Shown here piece by piece: positions 36,559 through 46,237 of a stretch of DNA of 64,000 nucleotides. The translations under genes were made by a program, and so were the position numbers. Numbering within the stretch: position 1 is the stretch's first letter; every line of letters starts with the position of its first letter. The DNA comes from Mycobacterium sp. JS623 (GTDB lineage: Bacteria > Actinomycetota > Actinomycetes > Mycobacteriales > Mycobacteriaceae), in assembly GCF_000328565.1 (NCBI RefSeq), contig NC_019966.1:1674001-1738000 (forward strand), given 5' to 3'. The notes beneath the pieces were generated by a model, which saw only the letters and a list, made by a program, of their open reading frames with translations, did no database searches and had not been told where the DNA came from.

Positions 36559-37104
36559 TTAGCCCTGTTCCGGTTGGTCGTCGACTTTGAACCCGTACTT
36601 GACGTCGCCGCCGTCGACGCTGTTGACGGTGACAGTCACGCCGTAGGTGCTGCCCTGGTCGGTGAGGTGGCAGCGTGTGGTCGCACCGACGTCGCCCTTG
36701 AGGTTGTCCGGACAGGTCACGTCGGGAGTCCGGCCGAACTGCTGGGTCAGTTGTTCGCTGATCGATTTGGCGACGTCGTCCTTGTTGACCGTCTCCACGA
36801 TGTCGAAATTCACCTTGGTGCCGTCGACACTGGTCACCGTCACGTTGACGCCGTAGTTCTGGCCGTCGTCGGTCATCTCGCAGTCGAGGGAGGCACCAAC
36901 TGTCGCCTTCAGGTCGTCGGGACAGGTGACCGACTGCGGCTTGTGGCCAGACTTCTCGTTCACCTTCTGGCTGATTTGATCGGCGACATCAGCTTTTGCG
37001 ACCGTGTTCTGGTGGTTGCTGCCAACGGAAAATGAACAGCCGGCCGTGGCCATGCTCGCCGCGGCCACAGCCGCGAGAGCGGTTCGTGCAACCAATCGCG
37101 CCAT
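36559..37104 (-). CDS. Lipoprotein with two DUF4333 repeats
   Basis: 181 residues from ATG 37104. Signal and lipobox: AAVAAASMATAGCSF, so the mature protein is lipidated at Cys. Two repeats of about 70 residues follow, each with SVTCPDDLKATVGASLDC or DVTCPDNLKGDVGATTRC and then GVxVTVxSVDG. Each repeat has a Cys pair. DUF4333 proteins are common in actinobacteria and usually carry one copy; function unknown. Confidence 0.8.
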   Translation of the reverse strand: MARLVARTALAAVAAASMATAGCSFSVGSNHQNTVAKADVADQISQKVNEKSGHKPQSVTCPDDLKATVGASLDCEMTDDGQNYGVNVTVTSVDGTKVNFDIVETVNKDDVAKSISEQLTQQFGRTPDVTCPDNLKGDVGATTRCHLTDQGSTYGVTVTVNSVDGGDVKYGFKVDDQPEQG

Positions 37105-37240
37105 GTCAGGCCCTTTCCTCAAGTGCGAACGACGCATAACGATGACACAGCAACGGCCGATGTTCGACTCAAGTCTGAAGAAATGCTGATTTGCTCGGCG
37201 AGTCTGCAATCTTGCTGTGGCGAAACTGGGAAAAACCTTG

Positions 37241-37771
37241 TCAGGCAACAGGCTTGGTGATCGAAACCACCTCGGCCGTCGGCAGCGAACCCAGTATGTC
37301 TGCGGCTGCCAGAAGCTTGGAACCACGGATCCCGCTACCCACGATCACCCGGCTGCGGTCGATCACGTTCACGTCGACAAGAACCGGCCAGTCGCGGGGC
37401 AGGCCGACCGGCGTGATCCCGCCGTACTCCATCGCGGTCAACGTCACCGCAGTCTCCATTGGCGCAAATGAAATCTTGCGGGCGCCAAGTTGTTTACGCA
37501 CGACGCCGTTCACGTCGGCGCGTGTGGTGGCGAGCACGACGCAGGCCGCGTACCACACCCGGTCGGCTCGCCGTGCTTCGACGACAACGCAATTGGCAGA
37601 GATGTCCAAGCCGATGTCGTAGTGCTCGCAGAACGCCGCCGTGTCGGCAAGGTCGGGGTCGATCGCGCTGACCCAGAGCCCGTCGCCCAGGTATGGCCGG
37701 ACCGGTGCGGCGACGAGCTCAGGCGCCTCGCTCGCCGGAACGAAGGTCAGCTCTCCAATGTCCACTGTCAC
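37241..37771 (-). CDS. YbaK/prolyl-tRNA-deacylase-like protein
   Basis: 176 residues from GTG 37771, overlapping the previous stop. CVVVEARRADRVWYAACVVLATTRADVNGVVRKQLGARKISFAPMETAV and YGGITPVGLPRDWPVLVDVNV fit the YbaK/aminoacyl-tRNA editing domain, including the GGIxPxG loop. Such proteins hydrolyse mischarged tRNAs in trans. It is coupled to a 64-residue upstream gene. Confidence 0.75.
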   Translation of the reverse strand: MTVDIGELTFVPASEAPELVAAPVRPYLGDGLWVSAIDPDLADTAAFCEHYDIGLDISANCVVVEARRADRVWYAACVVLATTRADVNGVVRKQLGARKISFAPMETAVTLTAMEYGGITPVGLPRDWPVLVDVNVIDRSRVIVGSGIRGSKLLAAADILGSLPTAEVVSITKPVA

Positions 37772-37962
37772 TGCGCGCTGCTCCGTCGGTCGCCGATGAA
37801 CTCCAGCAGGCGGGGGTCGTCGGAGGTGAACCGGTCGACCTCCTCGCCACCGTCGCAGCGCAACAGGCCGATCGTGACGCTGTCGCGGGTGCGCATGATG
37901 ACCTCCCACACCGCACCGGCGTCCTGCCAGCGCTGCAGTTCTGCAATCCGATCGATGTGCAT
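37768..37962 (-). CDS. Small conserved hypothetical protein coupled to YbaK-like gene
   Basis: 64 residues, ATG 37962 to a TGA overlapping the next GTG. It begins MHIDRIAELQRWQDAGAVWEVI and has GEEVDRFTSDDPRLLEFIGDRR. The frame is open far upstream, but that part is antisense to the membrane gene and low in family-like sequence. Overlap and compactness argue for a real gene. Function unknown. Confidence 0.6.
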   Translation of the reverse strand: MHIDRIAELQRWQDAGAVWEVIMRTRDSVTIGLLRCDGGEEVDRFTSDDPRLLEFIGDRRSSAQ

Positions 37963-38077
37963 CTCTCTACGATTGCATCCTATGAGTGCGGGCCCGGTAG
38001 GGCTGGTCACCGCCGCCCGCGATAGGGACGGCAGCCACGTCGCCGTTCTGGCCCGGCTCTTCTCGTAGGCTCCAGCT

Positions 38078-38503
38078 GTGGGTGCAGCTGTGGCGGTCAG
38101 TGTTGCCGCGGTGTTCGTCTGGCTCGGCATGGTGGTGGCGATCTCGTTCATCGAGACGCCGTTGAAATTCCGCGCGCGCGGCGTGACGTTACAGATCGGT
38201 CTTGGCATCGGCCGCTTGGTTTTTCGTGCGCTCAACGTCTGCGAACTCGGGTTGGCCGCCGTTATCGTGGTCTGCTTTGTCATCGCTCCGCCTGCGACCG
38301 GCATCGCCGTCGCGGCGGCGGTCGCCGTTGTCGGTCTGCTGGCGCAAGTGCTGGCGGTGCGGCCGCGGCTCACGCGACGATCCGAAGCGGTGCTCGCCGG
38401 CGGCGAGGGCCCACGCTCACATGCGCATTGGGTGTACGTCGGGTTGGAAGTCGTCAAGGTGGTCGCGCTGCTCATCGCGGGTGTCTGGCTACTCGCGGCG
38501 TGA
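38078..38503 (+). CDS. Small integral membrane protein
   Basis: 141 residues, GTG start. Four hydrophobic segments: AVSVAAVFVWLGMVVAISFI, then LNVCELGLAAVIVVCFVIA, IAVAAAVAVVGLLAQVLAV and VYVGLEVVKVVALLIAGVWLLAA. No family named with confidence. It lies 12 bp before the LLM oxidoreductase gene and may share its transcript. Confidence 0.65.
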   Translation: MGAAVAVSVAAVFVWLGMVVAISFIETPLKFRARGVTLQIGLGIGRLVFRALNVCELGLAAVIVVCFVIAPPATGIAVAAAVAVVGLLAQVLAVRPRLTRRSEAVLAGGEGPRSHAHWVYVGLEVVKVVALLIAGVWLLAA

Positions 38504-38515
38504 GACGATCGCCAG

Positions 38516-39382
38516 ATGCGGCTGGGATTGCACGCACTTGGCATCGGCTCGGGGGCGACCCGCGCCGTCATCGACGCAGTGGCGGTTGCCGCGGAACAGT
38601 CGGGGTTCGCAACGTTGTGGTCGGGCGAGCATGTCGTCATGGTGGACCGGTCGGCGTCACGCTATCCCTATTCCGACGACGGACAGATCGCGGTGCCCGC
38701 AACGGCCGACTGGATCGACCCGCTGATCGGCTTGAGCTTCGCCGCCGCGGCCACCTCGACGATTCGCATTGCGACCGGCGTGCTGCTGTTGCCCGAACAC
38801 AATCCCGTGCTGATCGCAAAACAGGCCGCCACGCTGGACACCCTCTGCGGCGGCAGGCTCACGCTCGGTGTCGGCATCGGCTGGTCGCGTGAGGAATTCG
38901 ACGCGCTCGGCGTCCCGTTCGAGCGGCGCGCCGCACGCACCGCCGAATACGTCGAAGCGATGCGCACGCTGTGGCGCGACGACGTCGCCTCGTTCGACGG
39001 CGAATTCGTCCACTTTGAATCTGTGCGGGTCAACCCCAAACCCGTTGCCAGCGGCCGTATCCCGATCGTGCTCGGTGGCAACAGCGATACCGCGCTACAG
39101 CGGGTGGTCGCGTGGGGCGACGGCTGGTACGGGTTCAATCTCGACGGAGTGGACGAGGTTGCAGAGCGCCTCCAGTTTCTGCGCGAGCTCTGCGTCGAGA
39201 GCGGACGCGACCGCGCCGAACTCCAATTGGCGGTCGCACTCCGCGACGTGAGCGTCGACGACGCGCGCACGCTCGCGAGTCTGGGCGTCGACGAGTTGGT
39301 TCTCGTCGAGGCCCCGCCCGACCACGCCGTCGCCGCCGCCGAATGGGTTTCGGCACTGGCAGACAAGTGGCGCGTCGGTTAG
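38516..39382 (+). CDS. LLM-class F420-dependent oxidoreductase
   Basis: 288 residues, luciferase-like TIM barrel. GFATLWSGEHVVMVDR, IRIATGVLLLPEHNPVLIAKQAATLDTLCGGRLTLGVGIGW, EEFDALGVPFERRAARTAEYVEAMRTLW and RIPIVLGGNSDTALQRVVAWGDGWYGF are characteristic of the probable F420-dependent group (TIGR03619-like). Substrate unknown. Confidence 0.88.
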   Translation: MRLGLHALGIGSGATRAVIDAVAVAAEQSGFATLWSGEHVVMVDRSASRYPYSDDGQIAVPATADWIDPLIGLSFAAAATSTIRIATGVLLLPEHNPVLIAKQAATLDTLCGGRLTLGVGIGWSREEFDALGVPFERRAARTAEYVEAMRTLWRDDVASFDGEFVHFESVRVNPKPVASGRIPIVLGGNSDTALQRVVAWGDGWYGFNLDGVDEVAERLQFLRELCVESGRDRAELQLAVALRDVSVDDARTLASLGVDELVLVEAPPDHAVAAAEWVSALADKWRVG

Positions 39383-39543
39383 TCCAACAGTTCGCTGACG
39401 TGTGCTCGCGCAGTCCCGGCGGCCTGCTGCTCCCGGGCGTACGCACTTCATCCGTGGTGAAACGCTCCCGCGCAAGCGGCGCCCGTGAAACATCGCCCAT
39501 CGGCGTCGAACCGCCGTTCGCCAAGCTGAGCGGCACTGGCGAA

Positions 39544-40608
39544 TCAGTATTGGTAACGCGCCAACTCGGTGCCGCCGACCCGCTCGCCGTCGTCGATCGA
39601 CACCAGTGCGGGCACCAGTTCGCTGGTGATCAAGCCGTGCTGCTCTGTCACGTCGTCGATGATGTCGAAGCTGGCCGCGATCCGGTCCGGGCTGTCGACG
39701 ACGATCGTGGTGACCGGCACCTGGCGAGTGAGCTGAATCAGCTTGTCGCCGTGGGGTTTATGGTCTCCGTGAAAGCCCCAGATACCGCGCAGCACGGTCG
39801 CGCCTCGCGCCGCGTCGGAGTCGAACAGCCGCAGGACGATCGCGCGGTGGATCGGCACGCCGTCGTGAAGCGTCGCCTCCGACGTGGAGACCATCAACTT
39901 CTGCCACAGTGCCCGGCCGGTGTCGTCGGTCGCGGGCAGCGCTGCTGGACGGGCCATCACTTGGCCGTCGCGTTTGCACAATTGCACCCGTTCCAGCGTG
40001 AGCAGCGGTTGCCGCAGCATCGTTTCGAGTTCGGGGATCGCCGCAGTGGCCTGGTCTGCGGTGCCAATCGCGATGATCATGATTGGAATGTCGACATTGC
40101 GGCTGAAGAAGCGCGCGCGTCGCCGTTGTCCGTGTTTGGTGCCGTCGACGCCGAGAAACACTGAGGCCCCGGCGAATCCGTGCCGATGCAGGGCATCGCA
40201 GACGGCATGGGACGCGGGTCGGCCCGACACCCGGTCCTGACGTCCGATGTAGAGGGTGAGCTTGACGATGTCCGACGACGGTGCGGCCTCCGACCCGACG
40301 AGCATTCGTGCGCGCTCCAGGGTCACCAGCCCTCGCGTCGTCGCGGCCACGGCATGGTCGGCGAGCGAAGCGATCTTGTCGGCGCAGTCGACTGCGGCGA
40401 TTGCAATCGGCGAATCCTCCGACGAACTCAACGACTGGTCACTGCGCAATACATGATGCGGACCGAAACTGGCGATGCCGCGCAGCACCACGCTGGTGGC
40501 CACCGCGCTCTCCTCGTAGAGATCGAGCAGCGCGTCGGCGAGGAAGCGGTCGCCGCTGCGCAGACGTTCGGCGAAGTAGGTGGTCAGCTTGAGGTACTCG
40601 TCGCTCAT
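39544..40608 (-). CDS. Protein with three DUF190 domains, fluoride-channel operon
   Basis: 354 residues. Three PII-like DUF190 units of about 100 residues: LKLTTYFAERLRSGDRFLADALLDLYEE..., VKLTLYIGRQDRVSGRPASHAVCDALHRHGFAGASVFLG... and a C-terminal unit with VPIHRAIVLRLFDSDAARGATVLRGIWGF. DUF190 usually occurs as a single domain next to crcB/fluC. The ATG overlaps the second fluC stop. A nucleotide- or ion-sensing role at the channel is a reasonable inference. Confidence 0.8.
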   Translation of the reverse strand: MSDEYLKLTTYFAERLRSGDRFLADALLDLYEESAVATSVVLRGIASFGPHHVLRSDQSLSSSEDSPIAIAAVDCADKIASLADHAVAATTRGLVTLERARMLVGSEAAPSSDIVKLTLYIGRQDRVSGRPASHAVCDALHRHGFAGASVFLGVDGTKHGQRRRARFFSRNVDIPIMIIAIGTADQATAAIPELETMLRQPLLTLERVQLCKRDGQVMARPAALPATDDTGRALWQKLMVSTSEATLHDGVPIHRAIVLRLFDSDAARGATVLRGIWGFHGDHKPHGDKLIQLTRQVPVTTIVVDSPDRIAASFDIIDDVTEQHGLITSELVPALVSIDDGERVGGTELARYQY

Positions 40609-40970
40609 AGCCGACCGCCGATCCACAGGCCCAGCCATGCCGCGGCCAGACCGAACACCAGGCTCAGCGCGATATTGGCGACGGCCGGTCGTATCTGGCG
40701 TTCCTCGCCGAGCCGCTGCGTCTCCAGCATCCACGTCGAAAACGTGGTGTAGGAGCCGACGAACGCCGTGCCCGCCAGCAGCGCGAGATGCGGGCTCAAT
40801 GCGAGACCGGACAGGAAGCCGAGCAGCAGCGCACCGCTGATGTTGACCGCGAACGTGCCATAAGGGAATGACCCGTTGACGCGGCCCGACACGGTGCGGT
40901 CAACAAGGAAGCGCAGCACCGCGCCGACGCCGCCGATCATCACGACGCCCGCCCAGACGGCGACCGTCAT
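40605..40970 (-). CDS. crcB: Fluoride channel FluC/CrcB, subunit 2
   Basis: 121 residues, four membrane helices. Conserved [16 protein letters not shown] and [17 protein letters not shown] provide the Asn and the Phe/Thr/Ser fluoride pore residues; [12 protein letters not shown] is the N-terminal Arg helix. Paired with the next gene, it probably forms a heterodimer in opposite orientation, as in other Gram-positive bacteria with two copies. Confidence 0.9.
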   Translation of the reverse strand: MTVAVWAGVVMIGGVGAVLRFLVDRTVSGRVNGSFPYGTFAVNISGALLLGFLSGLALSPHLALLAGTAFVGSYTTFSTWMLETQRLGEERQIRPAVANIALSLVFGLAAAWLGLWIGGRL

Positions 40971-41365
40971 GCGCGGACCCGGGCGCGGCGAACCAGGGCG
41001 GTTGCGAGATAGAGAGCGAGCAACCCGACCACGATGCTCACGGCGGTGTAACCGATGGCAAGACCGTAGTGGCGTTGCTCGAGCATCCTGACGATCTCGA
41101 CCTGCATCGTCGAGAACGTGGTCAGGCCGCCACACACCCCGGTACCGAGCAGAGGGCGCCGATAGCTCGACACGGGCAACCGTTCGAGCAGCCGGGTGGT
41201 GAAGTAGCCCAACAGGAATGCGCCGACGATGTTCACGATGAAGGTCGGCCAGGGCCAGTGTCCGGGTTCGGGCGCCGCGACGGTCGCAAGGGCCGCGCGC
41301 GCGAGCGTGCCGAGCGCGCCACCGACGAAGACCGCGGCCAGCTCGCGACCGTCGAAACTGAACAT
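40967..41365 (-). CDS. crcB: Fluoride channel FluC/CrcB, subunit 1
   Basis: 132 residues, four helices with [30 protein letters not shown] and [20 protein letters not shown]. It is first in a three-gene operon with overlapping ATGA junctions (fluC-fluC-DUF190). No fluoride riboswitch is recognisable in the 71-bp leader, which instead has a 9-bp inverted repeat (41372-41416) shared with the divergent pgm gene. Confidence 0.9.
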   Translation of the reverse strand: MFSFDGRELAAVFVGGALGTLARAALATVAAPEPGHWPWPTFIVNIVGAFLLGYFTTRLLERLPVSSYRRPLLGTGVCGGLTTFSTMQVEIVRMLEQRHYGLAIGYTAVSIVVGLLALYLATALVRRARVRA

Positions 41366-41371
41366 GAGCCA

Positions 41372-41416
41372 AAGTATCGCCGTCGAGCTTTCGCTCCGGC
41401 CAAAGACGCGATACTT
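41372..41416. repeat. Inverted repeat between fluC operon and pgm
   Basis: AAGTATCGC (41372-41380) and GCGATACTT (41408-41416) are perfect 9-bp arms separated by 27 bp in a divergent gap. They could be two half-sites of a regulator or a structured leader. Confidence 0.4.
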
Positions 41417-41436
41417 GTAGGGGCAGAATCGGGGCT

Positions 41437-43067
<1,631 letters not shown>

Positions 43068-43071
<4 letters not shown>

Positions 43072-44330
43072 GTTCTGTCGCGGAGGGCGAGTGTCCGGCT
43101 GACCCCAAGCCGAAGCTGCCGCGCGAAGTCTGGGTTCTGATCACCGCAAACGTAGTGGTCGCCCTCGGCTACGGCGTGGTCTCGCCGGTGCTGCCCCAGT
43201 ACGCTCGCAACTTCGGCGTGAGCATCAGCGCCGCCACGTTCGTCATCACTGCGTTCTCCCTGATGCGGCTGGTGTCCGCACCGGCAAGCGGGCTCTTCGT
43301 GCAGAAGATCGGGGAGCGGCGGGTCTACGTCAGCGGACTGCTGATCGTCGCGCTGTCGACGGGCGCGTGCGCATTCGCGCAGACGTATTGGCAGTTGTTG
43401 TTGTTCCGCTCGCTCGGCGGGTTTGGGTCCGCGATGTTCACCGTGTCCTCGCTGGGGCTGATGATCAGGATCTCGCCGCCCGACGCCCGCGGCCGTGTCG
43501 CCGGTTTGTTCTCGAGCTCATTCCTGATCGGGTCCGTCGGCGGCCCGGTGCTGGGCAGCTTGACGGCAGGACTGGGCCTGTCGGCGCCGTTCGCGATCTA
43601 TGGCGTGGCGCTGATGATCGCGGCGGCCGTCGTGTTCATCAACCTCAGGCATTCGGCGGTGGCGGCGCCGGCGACGGATACCGAAGATCCGGTGACGCTG
43701 CGAATTGCGTTGCGCAACAAGGCGTATTGGGCGGCGCTGTTCTCGAACTTCGCGACGGGCTGGTCGGTGTTCGGCTTGCGTATTGCCTTGGTGCCCTTGT
43801 TCGTTACTGAACTGCTGCATCGTGGGCCGCGGGTCTCGGGGCTGGCGTTGGCGACGTTCGCGGTCGGCAACGTCGCCGCCGTAATTCCAAGTGGCTATCT
43901 GTCGGATCGCATTGGGCGACGCACACTGCTGATCGTGGGGTTGTCGGTGTCAGGGGTGGCGACGATGGCGGTGGGCCTAGCGTCATCGCTGACGTTGTTC
44001 TTGGCCGGTGCGCTGGTGGCCGGCGCTGCCGCGGGCATGTTCACCTCGCCGCAGCAGGCCGCCGTCGCCGACATCATCGGTAGCAAGGCCCGCGGCGGCA
44101 CGGCCGTCGCGACGTACCAGATGATGGCCGACGCCGGCGCGATCGTCGGCTCGCTCGCGGTCGGCGAGATCGCGCAGCATGTCAGCTTCGGTGCGGCGTT
44201 CGTGATCAGCGGCGGAATTCTGCTAGCCGCAGCGGTCGGCTGGGTGTTGGCTCCCGAGACCCGCGTGCGCCCGGGCGAGCACACGCCGGCGCGCGCGCTG
44301 GGCCCCGAGGCTGGTGGCGAACTGCCCTGA
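43068..44330 (+). CDS. MFS transporter
   Basis: 420 residues, about 12 membrane helices. [22 protein letters not shown] at helix 1 and [17 protein letters not shown] between helices 2 and 3 (motif A-like) suggest a drug/H+ antiporter-type MFS. The middle loop carries [18 protein letters not shown] overlaps the pgm stop. Substrate unknown. Confidence 0.85.
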
Positions 44331-44382
44331 CCTGCGATTTTGAGCGGGAACCGCAGGTGGTGTAACTTCGATGGGCACAACT

Positions 44383-46059
44383 TCACGGGGCTATGGCGCA
44401 GCTGGTAGCGCACCACACTGGCAGTGTGGGGGTCAGGGGTTCGAGTCCCCTTAGCTCCACCAAAGAGACGACCATCGAACCCTTGACGGTCGAATGGGTT
44501 CGCATATTCAGGACGTCCTGACGTCCCGGTTTGGCATCATCACCGACGGTGGCCGTCGCCAGGATCTCGAAGATGTCTGTCCGTTCGGCGGTGTGGACGA
44601 CTGTGCCACCGTCTTCTACATCGAGCAGGATTCGTTCGAACCAGGCTTGGTTGAAGTCGCGCCGGATCGACTCAGGTGCGGTCTCGTAGGCAATGCCGCA
44701 GCGGCCGACGAGGTCGAGGGCTTTGTCGATGGTGGCCACGTGGTCGACAGTGGTTGCTTCAAGTGATGCCCGTTGGTGTTCGAGTTGGCCGAGACGGTTG
44801 GCGAGTGCGGTTTGTTTGTCACGGGCGATGTCTCGCGGCACGGCTCCGTCCATAGCGAGATCGGCCCATTTAAGGCGTTCGCGTTTGATGTCATCGATGC
44901 GGCGCTGCACGAGCGTCTGCTCCCGGTCGGAATGAACAGTGAAGGCGGCCAGGTCTTCTGCCAGGCTGGCACGGATCGTCGCAAGCGTTGACGCCGGCAT
45001 CTGAGTCTTGCGCCAAAGGCTGACAATGGCAGCGTCGACGCGGTTCTCGGCCATATATGGAAGACCGCAACCGTTCTTGGCATTGTGCCGACCGCCGCAG
45101 AACCAATAGGCATACTTCGTGCCCTGTTTCCCGGTCGAGATGGCGTACATCAGCTTTGACTCGCAGCGCGCGCAGTGCAGGGCTCCTGCTAGGTGATGGC
45201 GTCGACGATAGGACCGCTCGCCAGATTGGCGGTGCGCGGCCAATACGTGCTGAACCTGCTCGAATGTGGCGACCTCGATGAGCGGCTGATGGATGCCGGG
45301 GTACTCGATGCCTTGCCAGGTGACGTAACCGAGGTAGTACCGGTTGCGGAGAACCTTGTAGAGCTTGTTCGTCGGGAGCGGCCGCACGGGTCGTTTTGCT
45401 GTTGGCCGCTGCGACAGCCCGCGGGCGTCAAGCGCAGCAGCGAGTCCCGACAGCGTCCAGTCTCCGGTGGCGTACTGGTCGAATGCCCAGACGATGTGGG
45501 GCGCACGCTCAGCGTCGACACGGACGGTTCGGACTTCGCGTCCATCGACCGTTTCGCGAACGTTGAGATAGCCGATCGGCGCGATCGTTGGTGTGCCGCC
45601 GTTCAGTGCCTTCTGTTTGGCGCCTTTCATGACTTCGTTCGCGAGATTCCGGCTGTAGAACTCGGCAATGCTCGACATGATGCCGTGCATGAGGACGCCG
45701 CTCGGCGTGGCGTCGATGTTCTCGGTGACGCTGACGAGCGTGCTACCGGCCGCTTGTATCGCGAGGTTGATCTGCACGTCATCGGCTCGGTTGCGCGCGA
45801 GCCTGTCGATCTTGTGGACGATCACATAGGTGGTCGGGTGTTCGGCAAGGTAGGTAAGCATTCTCTGCAGTTCCGGGCGGTCTGCCGACTTGGCGGACTC
45901 ACCGGCGTCGACGAATTCTCGTTCGACGGCCGCGCCGAGCTCCTGTGCTTTGCGTTCACATGCCTGTCGCTGTGCGGGGATTGAGAACCCCTCTGCCTCA
46001 TTGCCGCGTGTGGCTTGTTCCTTGGTGCTGACCCTGAGGTAGATCACGGCGGTTGTCAC
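44383..46059 (-). CDS. Large serine recombinase (site-specific integrase)
   Basis: 558 residues, GTG 46059 with GGAGA upstream. Residues 1-150 are a resolvase domain with catalytic Ser 11 in YLRVSTKEQ and VIVHKIDRLARNRADD. Then comes the recombinase domain (GGTPTIAPIGYLNV...NRYYLGYVTW), a zinc ribbon (CARCESKLMYAI, then CGGRHNAKNGC) and a coiled coil (VQRRIDDIKRERLKWADL). The last 26 residues are encoded antisense to tRNA-Ala (LRGLEPLTPTLPVW is that shadow), with the stop just past the tRNA 5' end. This is expected when the attachment site lies within the integrase ORF end. It probably catalysed insertion of the island. Confidence 0.9.
   Translation of the reverse strand: MTTAVIYLRVSTKEQATRGNEAEGFSIPAQRQACERKAQELGAAVEREFVDAGESAKSADRPELQRMLTYLAEHPTTYVIVHKIDRLARNRADDVQINLAIQAAGSTLVSVTENIDATPSGVLMHGIMSSIAEFYSRNLANEVMKGAKQKALNGGTPTIAPIGYLNVRETVDGREVRTVRVDAERAPHIVWAFDQYATGDWTLSGLAAALDARGLSQRPTAKRPVRPLPTNKLYKVLRNRYYLGYVTWQGIEYPGIHQPLIEVATFEQVQHVLAAHRQSGERSYRRRHHLAGALHCARCESKLMYAISTGKQGTKYAYWFCGGRHNAKNGCGLPYMAENRVDAAIVSLWRKTQMPASTLATIRASLAEDLAAFTVHSDREQTLVQRRIDDIKRERLKWADLAMDGAVPRDIARDKQTALANRLGQLEHQRASLEATTVDHVATIDKALDLVGRCGIAYETAPESIRRDFNQAWFERILLDVEDGGTVVHTAERTDIFEILATATVGDDAKPGRQDVLNMRTHSTVKGSMVVSLVELRGLEPLTPTLPVWCATSCAIAP
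44387..44462 (+). tRNA. tRNA-Ala (anticodon GGC)
   Basis: 76 bases with encoded CCA. The acceptor arms GGGGCTA/TAGCTCC pair with one G-U, the anticodon stem CCACA/TGTGG encloses CTGGCAG (anticodon GGC), and the T-arm is AGGGGTTCGAGTCCCCT. It is intact and marks the left boundary of the mobile element. The serine recombinase ORF runs antisense through all of it. Confidence 0.95.
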
Positions 46060-46149
46060 GGGTTCTCCATTCGGGACGGTCCTTGTGGGGATTGATATAT
46101 ACCTGTGTCTTGGGTGAAAAGCGGTCAGGGGCTGCCCGTTTGAAGAACT

Positions 46150-46169
46150 TGACGGCTACTCCTGACGGC
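46150..46169 (+). repeat. Arm-type integrase site pair A
   Basis: TGACGGC-N6-TGACGGC, left of the tRNA-Lys core and in the same orientation as pairs at 46266 and 46457. The flanking sequence of pairs A and B is similar over 39 bp (6 mismatches). Confidence 0.55.
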
Positions 46170-46170
46170 T

Positions 46171-46204
46171 ACAACACCAAGTACGTGACAACACCAAGTA
46201 CGTG
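46171..46204 (+). repeat. Perfect 17-bp tandem repeat beside arm site A
   Basis: ACAACACCAAGTACGTG occurs twice head to tail without a gap. A degenerate copy follows arm pair B (ACAACGCCGAGCACCTG, from 46287). It may be a binding site for Xis or another accessory protein. Confidence 0.5.
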
Positions 46205-46237
46205 CGTCAACAATTTGATTGGATTAAAAGTCATGCG

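Noticed and set aside
41366..41436. Fluoride riboswitch
   Set aside because: The short leader lacks the conserved crcB-motif sequence; only an inverted repeat is visible.
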